Assembly (NCBI GenBank): GCA_003427395.1
Contig: BFEA01000101.1
Span: 2,967,475-3,000,986 of the forward strand
DNA: 33,512 nt
Direction: 5' to 3'
Source of the DNA: Chara braunii
Taxonomy: Eukaryota; Streptophyta; Charophyceae; Charales; Characeae
This document shows, piece by piece, positions 21,067 to 29,780 of this stretch. A program made the position numbers and the translations under genes. The stretch's first letter is position 1. Every line of letters begins with the position of its first letter. The notes below the pieces were generated by a model, which was given only the letters and a program-made list of their open reading frames with translations, was not told the origin of the DNA and did not search any database.

Positions 21067-21211
21067 TTTTTTTTTTTTTGAATCAACATCCTTTGTTGGC
21101 CTGCGGCCCCGTGGCGGTAAGAGAGCCAGCGGGGTCGAGGTCTATCCCTGGATGACAACAGTCCATTGGTGGGAAGTATCACTTGCTGGAAAGCAGGTCC
21201 AGTGTCCCTTG
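21067..21211 (-). repeat. Retroposon tail copy 7
   Basis: Minus strand: hairpin 1 CTGGA/TCCAG kept. Hairpin 2 has decayed (ACTTCC...GGACTG). Hairpin 3 is present as CCCCG(C)TGG/CCACGGGG within 21107-21142. Poly(A) is seen as poly(T) at 21067-21079. Confidence 0.8.
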
Positions 21212-21680
21212 AAGATACAAGACCAGTGACAGCTTGTCTGGGAGCGTTACCCAGTTTCGCTTATGTCTACCCTATTGGCCCTGCAGGACCTCTCAGCCGC
21301 GAAAAGCCGCCTGGAAAGCACTTTTTTAACTAGCTGAGCCATTTCATTAAATTTGAAACTTGGGAATTGCTTCTTTTTTTTTTCCAAGTACAGATTTGTA
21401 GGCTGAATGCGAGCTTACTGAGAAGGAAACGTGTTTCTTCGCTCCAAGAATTTAAGCAAACTTCGCAAAGTGTCTGCTCATCAAGCCTGAGCCCTCTATG
21501 ATTGTGCTTTTATGGCATGCTTTGTTTCCTCTACTGTTGCCAATTGAAGGTATTGCACCCCAATTTCCACAAAATGTCTCAAGTGTTTAAACCACCAGTA
21601 CTTCACGTGCTGGGATGAACGGCCCTGGGGTGCTGACATAAATTCATTCCAGTGGAAACGCCCAGGCACTATACAAATGG
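21212..21680. other. Unassigned sequence between two tail copies
   Basis: No gene recognised. 21585-21603 contains a GTTTAAACCACCAG stretch repeated near 21798 and, in variant form, near 21985. Confidence 0.4.
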
Positions 21681-21779
21681 CTGGCAGCACCAGCAGGTGT
21701 GGCTCCCCACCAATAGACTGGAGCAACTGATTGAAAAAAGAAAAAAAGAAAAAAAGAAAAAAAGAAAAAAAGAAAAAAA
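21681..21779 (+). repeat. Retroposon tail copy 8
   Basis: Hairpin 1 is CTGG/CCAG with a 5-base loop at 21681-21693. Hairpin 2 is GCTCC/GGAGC with a 13-base loop (21702-21724). An A-rich tail of AAAAAG units follows at 21734-21779. Confidence 0.75.
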
Positions 21780-21797
21780 GCCGCGACTTCCGAAAAT

Positions 21798-21819
21798 ACT
21801 GGTGGTTTAAACCACCAGT
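21798..21819. repeat. Perfect 22-bp palindrome
   Basis: ACTGGTGGTTT followed by its exact reverse complement, with GTTTAAAC at the centre. Half-site variants lie at 21585-21603 and 21983-21999. A second perfect inverted repeat, GGCTGGC-TCC-GCCAGCC, lies at about 21893-21909. Confidence 0.85.
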
Positions 21820-22778
21820 TTACCTGGAGCGGCAGGCCCGTTGCAGCGTGCCAGGGTTTTCTGAGCCACCAGCGGCGCACTTTTTTCTTTTTTGGCTGGC
21901 TCCGCCAGCCATAGTGGTCTGGTAGGCCGAGCCTCCGAATTTTTGTAGGCTATGAGTTTCTTTTTCAGCAAGGCTGGGCCCGAGTACTGGCGGTTTAACC
22001 CGTCTGTTTTCTGGATGGAGGTGTCAGAAGGTATCTTGCTACCTTCCAGATGTCCACTTGTGGGGGACCCTAAAAAAAAAAAAGATAGTGAAAACCACAT
22101 AAGAAAATCACATTTGATTTTCGAGCAACTTTAAAATGTTCTCAATTTGAATGAAAGGACTGTTCTTTCTTCCTTCCTTAAAAGACTCCACTTGGCATCT
22201 GACTCTTTTTTTTTCTGACATTTAAGCCAGCCAATGCGCTTCATGTCGGGACTGGACAGGTTGTCCTCATACTGAGGCAGCGTCCCGGAAGTACATGTTA
22301 TGATTCTGGTTGTTTGTTGTCTGAGACCAACACTCGCACACATAGACTTCCAAGTATGCCCATACATACACAGAAGGAAGGGGAGAGGATAGGAGTATCA
22401 CACCGCACAGAGAGAGATAAACACAGCAGAAGACTTGACCATGCGATATGACAGGGTACACTGAAAGTGCAATTCACTCCACTCAATCCTCACAACCAGT
22501 CATAAAGAAAAGCCGAGTAGATCACATCCAGGAAACAATGAAACGATGATAGTCCAAACCCAGTATTACACTGTCTATTAAACTCAGAGTCTCAAATTGT
22601 CGGAATAACTTCAGACCCACAGTGCGCTGCTCAGAAATGAGCAGTGCTTCACTCCCCAACCCTGAGTAACCACCCTTAACACCCCTGGGCCCCTGAACCA
22701 TCAAGCGCCACCCAGATACAACCTCCAAAGGGAAGTGCCACCCTGAAACAGGCCTCTTGGCCAAGCGCCACTCAGAGG
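21820..22778. other. Unassigned sequence
   Basis: No gene recognised. An A run at 22072-22083 may mark another eroded retroposon end. Confidence 0.35.
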
Positions 22779-23005
22779 ATGAAGAAGAAGACAAGCACCA
22801 CAGTATCAGATGATGACGAAGTGTCGGAAGACTTCCCGGATGGAAGTCTGCAGCAGCTCCACCCAATCCTGACAAGATGACCTCTGAGGAAGAAGCTGCA
22901 GCTATGGCTGCAGCGCCACCACCCTGGAACCCCACTCCGGAGGAGGGTCCAGCAGGGCACCAACTTCTCTCGCCTCCAGCAGACCTCAATAACCCAGACC
23001 TCTGA
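22779..23005 (+). pseudogene. Possible acidic coding fragment with frameshift
   Basis: Not recognised. Frame 1 (22779-22880) starts at ATG and reads TSTTVSDDDEVSEDFPDG before stopping. A shift near 22865 gives PNPDKMTSEEEAAAMAAAPP and then a Pro-rich run to a stop at 23003-23005. Composition is typical of disordered acidic protein and could come from a retroelement ORF1 (gag-like) belonging to the element that ends at 23757. That link rests only on position. Confidence 0.25.
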
Positions 23006-23621
23006 CAGCCCCGCGTGCTGGCAGAGTACAGCGCAGGTCCCAGCTATGGCCGGCGCTCCGAAGGTCTGGCTATGTCTGTCTCCCACAACGCCTTCCGGTT
23101 CACGCGTAGCGCAGCAGTGATGTACTCGGTACCAACTGCCAAAAGCCCTGAACCGATGTGCCCATCCTATCTATAGTCTAAGCTAGCCTAGACTCGACCT
23201 AGACCGGACTGACTGACCGACCGGTACCGATTCTGTTTCGGCCTCTAGGGCCTCTCCTAACCCGGCTATAGGCTATAAAACCGTCTATCAGCTTAGGCCT
23301 ATAGGGCCTGGCTGTCCTAGGGGTAGACCGGGTCTGCTATTCGCAGTTAGGGTAGCTGTAGGAAATTCAGTTAGTACGGGCCTGTATTTTCCCAAATTTG
23401 CAGATATGTGCCTGACAAATTTTCCTTACAGGCAGGTCACTCGGTTAGCCCTCAGCCAAACAAAATTACGAATCTGTCCTACCTATAGTACAGCCTCGAC
23501 AGAGAGAGGCTACAGGCGACCAGAAAACAGCAAGTCATTGCATACATACGGGATTCTCAGCCGAGACCGGGTAATGGCCCCGGTAATTAGACAGTTGTAT
23601 GAGAATGGGCTCCTGGTGTGT
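23006..23621. other. CTAG/CTATAG-rich unassigned stretch
   Basis: 23170-23350 is crowded with CTAG, CTATAG, GGCC and ACCGGT-like short palindromes. No gene recognised. Confidence 0.4.
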
Positions 23622-23757
23622 TTGGGACACTGGACGCGGTCTCCAGCAGGTGCCGCTCCCCACCAATAGACCGGAGCGAACCAACGCTCAACCTAGTAGA
23701 GGGAAATGCTCGCATCACTCCTCCTAGTAGATCGAGGCTGAGTCTTCAAAAAAAAGA
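23622..23757 (+). repeat. Retroposon tail copy 9
   Basis: Hairpin 1 CTGGA/TCCAG and hairpin 2 GCTCC/GGAGC (13-base loop) intact within 23629-23676. A longer inverted-repeat region with CTCA...TGAG outer arms sits in the hairpin 3 position at 23688-23743, then TCTTC and A-rich sequence from 23749. Confidence 0.8.
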
Positions 23758-23896
23758 AAATAGAAAAAGTCGCCCGTATACTAGGGAACTGATTGGGACA
23801 TACTCGCTGCATCTTCTTGGTCTGAAAACATCCAACTGCTGAATAGCCTCTTCCCCTCTCAGAAAATAAACTGCTGCTCCTCCTGGGGATGGGGAA

Positions 23897-23928
23897 GGGG
23901 CGCAGCGCGACCGGGAGCGCTGCGCCCC
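23897..23928. repeat. GC-rich perfect hairpin, 11-bp stem
   Basis: GGGGCGCAGCG at 23897-23907 and CGCTGCGCCCC at 23918-23928, with a 10-base loop. Confidence 0.85.
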
Positions 23929-24058
23929 GTTTGGTGCAACGCAGCATGGAGTGGCGCGGCGAGCACGGAGCGACACGACGTGGCAGAAACGATGCAGCAT
24001 GGAGTGGCGAGGCGAGCGGCGTGACGTAAAAGTATGGGAATGGAACGGTGCTGGCGAG

Positions 24059-24136
24059 TGATGACATGCGCCGGGGACTTCGTGGAGGTGAGATATGATG
24101 GCATGCGCCGGGGACTTCGTGGAGGTGAGATATGAG
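24059..24136. repeat. Tandem duplication, 37-bp unit
   Basis: CATGCGCCGGGGACTTCGTG and the following 17 bases recur at 24065 and 24102 with almost no change. Confidence 0.9.
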
Positions 24137-24779
24137 GGGGGAGGTGGTGGCAGGCTGTCCTGTACTAGCCTTTCTACTCTTTCTCCACGTCTTCTTCATC
24201 TAGAGGCCTCAGCTCTGCGGGGCAGGGGCTGAACTTTCTGTGAGGTGACGTTAACGGGTTTGACGTGGACACTCGTAACGTGATTGCCTAGGCAGTGACA
24301 AGGAGGTGATCGCGTCCCGCAAATACTCTTCTGGCCAGTGCAGTGTGCTAGGGGGCTTTTAAGCACGGGCTATGGGAGGAGAATGTGCTCCTCCTGCAGG
24401 AAGAGGTAGGGGCTGAGTTTGGACTCTGTAGCGGTGGGGTAGCTGGATCAAGGGGTCGTGGGAGTGGAGCGCTACGTGAGGGTTTGCACGAACGGCTCCT
24501 TCAAGGTGATTTCACACAGCGACGGCATCTCCAGTAAATCCTGAGGCTCGATCTAAATTTGGTTTTGTTTTCCCCGAACTCTGCAGTAATTTCACGGAAG
24601 GTAATTCCAATCTGTAGTATATCTTGAGTGGTAGTTTTGCATTTCTACTGGTTGTCCCATTTTACGAAATAGATTGTCGTTTTTTTTGGTTGTTTAGTAC
24701 TTTCCGATTGTTTGTCTTTCGTTTTAGTATATTCTGATTACTGTCTGAGCATCTTCTGTCCTTTTGTCGTTTCCTATTA

Positions 24780-25074
24780 ACTGACATTTCGTTAAAACTG
24801 ACATTTTTGCCTAAATTCACGAAATTGAGTGTACAAAAAAACAACATTTTTTAGCGTTTTTTTTATCCCCATGACGTCGGATGATCAGATCATCGGGTTT
24901 CGTGGCGACTCCTGATGATCTGACCATCGGATGTATGTTAACGGTACTTTACGTTGAGGTACATCAGATGGACAAAGTGAGATAACCACTTCCTCACCCG
25001 ATGAGCAATGAAATTTTGACCAAGTCCACTTTCGTGAATTTAGAAAAAAATGTCAGTTTTAACGAAATGTCAGT
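24780..25074. mobile_element. Tourist-like MITE, 295 bp, TTA duplication
   Basis: Terminal inverted repeats of about 46 bp begin ACTGACATTTCGTTAAAACT on both ends. TTA flanks it at 24777-24779 and 25075-25077. The flanking sequences join into a continuous match with the uninterrupted relative at 16540-16610 (minus), so the insertion is directly supported. Known: TTA duplications are typical of PIF/Harbinger MITEs. The ends do not begin with the usual GG, so the superfamily is a reasonable guess only. The interior has a GATGATC-A-GATCATC palindrome near 24870. Confidence 0.82.
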
Positions 25075-25315
25075 TTATTAGCAATTTCTGACTTACGGTC
25101 TGAGCGATTTCCTGAACCCGGGTTCTGGAAATCAGAGTCGAAAGTCCGCGAGGACATCAAAATCAACTTCCCACTTGGAATTTCACAATATTTCAACTCA
25201 TATCTTTGACTGATTTCCTAAATTAGATGCTAAAAATTCATGACTTCATCTCCTTTTGATTCCTAGTTTACGTTTTGAGCAATTTCTTTTATTCCTTATC
25301 CTTTTTCTTGATCTC

Positions 25316-26440
25316 GTTTTCCGGTTTACAACGAGCAAGCAGGGGAGTAGATGATTTTAAGTATCCCATACGGAGAGGTTTGGGATGGAGGCTGGGGGAA
25401 CCAGTATTCTGCGAGGACTGGCTTTTGGTGGGAACTGCTAGTTCTTGAGGGAGTGGTGGTTCGCTAGGAGGCTTGTCCTGAGCTGGGGTCAATAAGGGGA
25501 ATGGGTCGCCCCTTGATGGAGGCAGCTCAGGGACAAGAGGGAAAAGGTTTTTCGGATTTGAAGTTAGGGCAAATTTGCATTTGTCCTTAGGGGACAGGAG
25601 TGTGGGGGAACCACCATTCTGGGGTCAGTAAGGGAAACGGGTCTCTTGGTGGGAACTGCTCGTCCTTGAGGGAGTGGTGGTACGTAGGGGGCTTGTCCTG
25701 AGCTGGGGTCAATAAGGGAAACGGGTCGGCCTTTGACGGGGGCAGTTCATGGACAAGAGGGAAGGGTAGTTCTCAAAGTTTTTTTCTTCTACTCCTATTG
25801 ATTTCAAAAAAGGCCAATTCTAGTAGTTTCTAGTCTCATTTTCATGAATTTTCTGATGAAGATTCGTTTTCCAGTTTGCAATGAGCAAGCAGGGGAGTAG
25901 ATGATTTTAAGTTCTCGTTTGGTAACAGGAGCCGGGTTTTCAGGTTTGTCCTCAAGGGACCGTCCCATATGGAGAGGGTTGGGATGGAGGTTGGGGGAAC
26001 CACTATTCTGCGAGGACTGGCTTTTGGTGGGAACTGCTCGTTCTTGAGGGAGTGGTGGTTCGCTAGGGGGCTTGTCCTGAGCTGGGGTCAATAAGGGGAA
26101 TGGGTCGCCCCTTGACGGAGGCAGCTCATGGACAAGAGGGGAGGTTTTTCGGATTCGAAGTTAGGGCAAATCTGGATCTCTGCATGATGGAGAGGTGCTG
26201 TCCTCTCTTTCCCCTCTTCATCGTGGGGTGAAGGGGTTACTGTGTTAGGGTTGTCCTCGTCTTTTTTTTCCAACAGGGAGAAGGTTGAAAGAGGGGTTGG
26301 GGGACCGCCGTTCTGCAGGGACAGGCTTTTGGTGGGAACTGCTTTGTTTCTTAGGGAGCGGTGGTCTGTTGGTGCTTGTCCTGAGTTGGGGTCATTGAGG
26401 AGAAGAGGGCTCCTCTCGACGGGGGCAGGTCAAGGATAGG
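25316..26440. repeat. Direct-repeat modules inside the + strand retroposon
   Basis: A G-rich module with GCTTGTCCTGAG(C/T)TGGGGTC recurs at 25471, 25691, 26070 and 26374. A larger unit starting near GAGCAAGCAGGGGAGTAGAT (25334 and 25882) repeats at about 550 bp. Spacing is irregular, which points to deletion and unequal exchange after duplication. Confidence 0.8.
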
Positions 26441-26675
26441 GGGCGATGGTAAGAACGAGGGCAACGAGAGAACGGGAGGGTAGTTTCAAAACTTTTCTCT
26501 TCTACTCTTTTCAGATGATGTCGGTTCCAAAGTTTTTTTCTACTCCTTTCAGATGTTGTCCGAAGTTCATCTCGATTGATTTCAAAAAAAGAGAAAAGGC
26601 CAATTAGACTTTTCTAGTAGTTTCTTGTCTCATTTTCATGAACTTTCTGATGAAGTTTTCAGAGCGTACTCGTTA

Positions 26676-26798
26676 TGGGACGCTGGGCCTGGTTCCCAGT
26701 TTGTGCCAATGTGGGACGATATGGTTGTATCTATGGGACACTGGACCTTGTTTCCAGCAGGTGCCGCTCCCCACCAATAGATGGAGCTTGCTGGGATT

Positions 26799-26837
<39 letters not shown>
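26676..26837 (+). repeat. Retroposon tail copy 10, with duplicated hairpin 1
   Basis: First hairpin 1: CTGGG 26683-26687 with CCCAG 26695-26699. Second: CTGGA 26741-26745 with TCCAG 26753-26757. Hairpin 2: GCTCC 26766-26770 with GGAGC 26783-26787. Then a 12-base spacer and a 38-base poly(A). Same organisation as copy 4. Confidence 0.88.
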
Positions 26838-26841
<4 letters not shown>

Positions 26842-26910
26842 TTCAGAGTTCTATTTCCGGGAACAAAAAATGAACAAGACGCACCTACCAGGCAGTTCTA
26901 TTTGTGACGA

Positions 26911-26967
26911 TATATATATATTATACATATATTATATTATGTATATCTCTACATATATATATATATA
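26911..26967. repeat. AT microsatellite
   Basis: ATATAT and TATATTAT tracts with short interruptions. Confidence 0.9.
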
Positions 26968-27071
26968 CAAGTCGGACCCACCGCTGCGAAGCCGCGGCTC
27001 TGAGGTGGGGGTGAGATGAAATGTCGAAGGAGGGCCACGTCAGCCAAACCGCAACACCAAGCATTCATGGT

Positions 27072-27093
27072 AAAAAAAAAAAAAAAAAAAAAA
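27072..27093. repeat. Poly(A) run, possible retroposon 3' end
   Basis: 22 A residues following unassigned sequence at 26970-27071. The source element is not recognised. Confidence 0.6.
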
Positions 27094-27290
27094 GGCCAAA
27101 GGCTGGTCGGGGGCGATAGTGGCTAGGGGACAGCCGGTAGCATCAGGGACCGTGCCAACAGGACCAATCCCTGTGCCTCCTCTCAGGTCCCCTCCCCTAC
27201 GAACATCAGCAGACTCTGCTCAATGCCGATCAGGGGATCCAGTCGTCTACTGCAAGGTGGGGGGCCCCAAGCATGCCCAGGAAGGTGCAT

Positions 27291-27361
27291 GAGGCCGATG
27301 GGGATTGAACCTGCGACCTCCTCAATGCCACTTGCGAGCCTTACCAACTGAGCTAGGCCTT
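27291..27361 (-). ncRNA. tRNA-like SINE head (Pol III A and B boxes)
   Basis: Minus strand: AGGCC (acceptor-like 5' arm), TAGCTCAGTTGGTAAGG (A box), then GGTTCAATCCC (B box) and GGCCT closing the AGGCC arm. The anticodon arm and T stem pair poorly, so it is not a convincing functional tRNA. The bases just upstream on the minus strand (AGTAGTGCAGCAAGG) recur without the tRNA-like part near 27459-27472, 27680-27700 and 27778-27793, which argues for a repeat family rather than a gene. Confidence 0.6.
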
Positions 27362-27399
27362 GCTGCACTACTTTCCACATGCAGAAAAGACAAAAAAAA

Positions 27400-27907
27400 A
27401 ATGGTGGTGTATCTGTTCATGTTCTGGCGGAAGATTCATTCTCATTTTGCACTTTTGGAGAGTAGCGCAGCGAGGCCCTGAGAGTGAATCCTCCACCAGG
27501 ATATGCCCAGAATCCCCAGATACACCGCCATATTTTTTTGTCTTTTGTGCATGTGGAGAGCCGTGGAGCTAGGCCCTTGCGCACGCCCTTTCACTTTTGT
27601 CGTTTTCTGCCACCACTGTCACGCCGTGGGTTCTTTAGGGCATGGATCCACCACTCACGAAATGTGCACATTGGGCCTGGCTGCACTACTCTCCAAATGT
27701 GCAAAATGAGACTGAATCCACCTCTAGAGCATGGACAGATACATTGCCATTTTTTTTGTCTTTTGTGCATGTTGAGAGTAGTGCAGCAAGGCCCATTGAT
27801 AATGACTCTACCGCTAAAACATGGGAAGATGCAGCTGGCAGAAACGACAAAACCTGAAAAAAGCCAAAGGACGTGCAGTGTGGTGGCCATTAACAAAAAA
27901 GGAAAAT
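27400..27907. repeat. Cluster of about 100-bp repeats in alternating orientation
   Basis: Units contain ATGG(T/C)GGTGTATCTG, (G/A)AAGATTCA and GTAGTGCAGCAAGG stretches. 27402-27445 pairs with the reverse complement of about 27480-27532. Another inverted pair lies at 27670-27800. Related sequence continues into the 312-bp tandem repeats at the right. Confidence 0.65.
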
Positions 27908-28531
27908 CCAGAACTGTGCCACAAAAATATGGCGGTGCATCTGCCCATGTTTGAGGGGAAGATTCGTACCAAACAAAAAAGGAAAAAAAGCAAATGCTGT
28001 GCAGTGCCGGTGGCAGCAAGGACATCGCACACCGCTATCCGCAAACATTCGCTTCAGTCCGCGCGCACCCCCTAGCGCAAAAACATCGCGGCCTCGTCGC
28101 CAAACAGTACGGAAAACGCAGTCCGCGCGCTCACAACCACGGTAGACCTGCCACTCCGCGCCCGACAGTGAAACAACGGTACCCCCTCGCGCGGTTCCCC
28201 TTGGGCCCGACCGGTGGCTCCAGAACTGTGCCACAAAAATATGGCGGTGCATCTTCCCATGTTTGAGGGGAAGATTCGTACCAAACAAAAAAGGAAAAAA
28301 AGCAAATGCTGTGTAGTGCCGGTGGCAGCAAGGACATCGCACACCGCTATCCGCAAACATTCGCTTCAGTCCGCGCGGCACCCCCTAGCGCAAAAACATC
28401 GCGGCCTCGTCGCCAAACGGTACGGAAAACGCAGTCCGCGCGCTCACAACCACGGTAGACCTGCCACTCCTCGCCCGACAGTGAAACAACGGTACCCCCG
28501 CGCACGGTTCCCCTTGGGCCCGACTGGTGGC
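27908..28531. repeat. Tandem direct repeat, 312-bp unit, two copies
   Basis: Copy 1 is 27908-28219 and copy 2 is 28220-28531. Each begins CCAGAACTGTGCCAC and ends in GGGCCCGAC(C/T)GGTGGC. Very few differences, so this is recent. A CpG-rich middle (TCCGCGCG, ACATCGCGGCCTCG) contrasts with the A-rich start. Frames on both strands repeat and are not taken as genes. Confidence 0.93.
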
Positions 28532-28650
28532 GTCACGGCGGGCCCGCTCCATCTTTTATATGTATAGAGATATATCTAGACTAAAAAGTTCAAATTGACA
28601 GCAAGTAACATTAACTCAATTGACATTAACATAATAGGGATATTCTTTCT

Positions 28651-28684
28651 ATTTATATATATATTTATATATATATATATATAC
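28651..28684. repeat. AT microsatellite
   Basis: TATATATATATTTATATATATA-type tract. Confidence 0.9.
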
Positions 28685-29222
28685 ATGCAATAACCCATGT
28701 AGTAAGCCTCGTGGAATCTGAAGGCCTCGCCAGGCCACACCCAGACCCAGGCCAAAACGGGGGAAAATACCCCAGCAAAGATTCAGGGCCTCGATGAGGA
28801 ACAGTTGACAAAAGTCAACTGCCGGAAACCCCAACAGTCAAAGTCAAGTGTACCCAGCCCAGGCCGCCGGTCGGACACGCACAATTGTTTGTATGCAGGT
28901 ACCCAGACAGCATCAGGCCCAAGGGGGAAAATCTGCAACTATACAATCCAGGCCTTCGGCTGTGAAGCAATCTGGATGACTGAGGGGAGGGGACCCGAGG
29001 CCAAAGAGTCTCATCAAACGCTACTTAAAGACTGACCTCGAGGTGGTCAACATTCAGTCTTGCTATGCTGTTTTGACACTGGCTCGACTTTGACTAGACG
29101 CTGGCATTGTGCTGGCTCAATGCTGGCTAGACGCTGGCTGTGCATTGGCGATGCGGACGACGACACGAGGTGGAGACAGCATGCTAGCGCTTTATGTATT
29201 GTGCGCCAGGCTTGCTGAGGTG
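28685..29222. other. Unassigned sequence
   Basis: No gene recognised. Contains GTTGAC-AAAA-GTCAAC near 28804-28820 and several GCTGGC repeats at 29080-29150 leading into the minisatellite. Confidence 0.4.
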
Positions 29223-29494
29223 GCATGCTGACGTGGCGCTACCACTAGTCTACATTGCATGCTGATGTGGGGCTACCTCTGGTCTACATTGCATGCTGAC
29301 ATGACGCTACCTTTGGTCTACATTGCATGCTGATGCGGTGCTACCTCTGGCCCATATTGCATGCCGACATGGCGCTACCTCTGGTCTACATTCCATGCTG
29401 ATGTGGCGTTACTTCTGGTCTACATTACATGCTGAAGTGGCGCTGCCTCTGGTTTATAGTGCATGCTGATGTGGTGCTGCCACTGGTCTCCATT
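29223..29494. repeat. 34-bp minisatellite, eight units
   Basis: Eight consecutive units of exactly 34 bp start at 29223, 29257, 29291 and so on to 29461, with a consensus starting GCATGCTGACGTGGCGCTAC. Most variation falls at two CpG positions (CG, TG or CA). A partial, shorter unit follows. Confidence 0.92.
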
Positions 29495-29780
29495 GCTGAT
29501 GTGGCATATGCCACCTGTCTCGACTGTTGACGTGGCATTGTCCACGCTGAGGTGACTGGTTGTGAGGAGGAGGAAGATCGGGATCTGTGGATGAAGGAGG
29601 TCAGGTACTCACCCGAGGGTGAAGTCGTCACTGGAATCTGCTATGTCTTCATGGTCTTCATGAGATAAAGTGAAAACCACAACAGTGGAAACTGCAGTAG
29701 CAACAGATGAACAACCAAGGAAAGGACGAGAGTGGCGTGGGGGCGAAGAAGAAAGTGGATGATGCAGGGTGTCGGAACCA

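Larger units (their letters stand above)
23758..24679. other. Unassigned sequence with GC-rich hairpin and small duplications
   Basis: No gene recognised. Holds the hairpin at 23897-23928, two copies of a GCAGCATGGAGTGGCG unit near 23942 and 23995, and the 37-bp duplication at 24059-24136. Confidence 0.4.
24680..26837 (+). mobile_element. Long tailed retroposon, + strand copy
   Basis: Same family as 13793-16640, opposite orientation, ending in poly(A) at 26800-26837. Homology to the minus-strand copy is visible at 24730-24756 and 25085-25165 (5' side) and 26590-26787 (3' side). Between them lie direct repeats and, at 24780-25074, an inserted small element. The 5' border is set only where I lose similarity. 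No protein domain is recognised; minus-strand frames through the repeats (PLPQE, SEPPLP) are antisense to the tail and probably spurious. Confidence 0.75.

Noticed and set aside
25289-26273. Minus-strand Pro-rich frames (PLPQE, SEPPLP)
   Set aside because: Repeated because the DNA is repeated, antisense to the element tail, and broken between modules.
26645-26680. CTGATGA in the long retroposon (also 25850 and minus 13980) as a hammerhead core
   Set aside because: No GAAAC partner at a suitable distance and no flanking stems.
27291-27361. Functional tRNA gene
   Set aside because: A and B boxes and a short acceptor-like pair are present, but the anticodon and T stems do not pair and no clear anticodon can be assigned.
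27890-28381. Minus-strand frame with duplicated blocks
   Set aside because: The duplicate blocks are the 312-bp tandem repeat; no recognisable domain.
29223-29494. CRISPR-like array
   Set aside because: Units are contiguous without spacers and the sequence is eukaryotic; it is a minisatellite.
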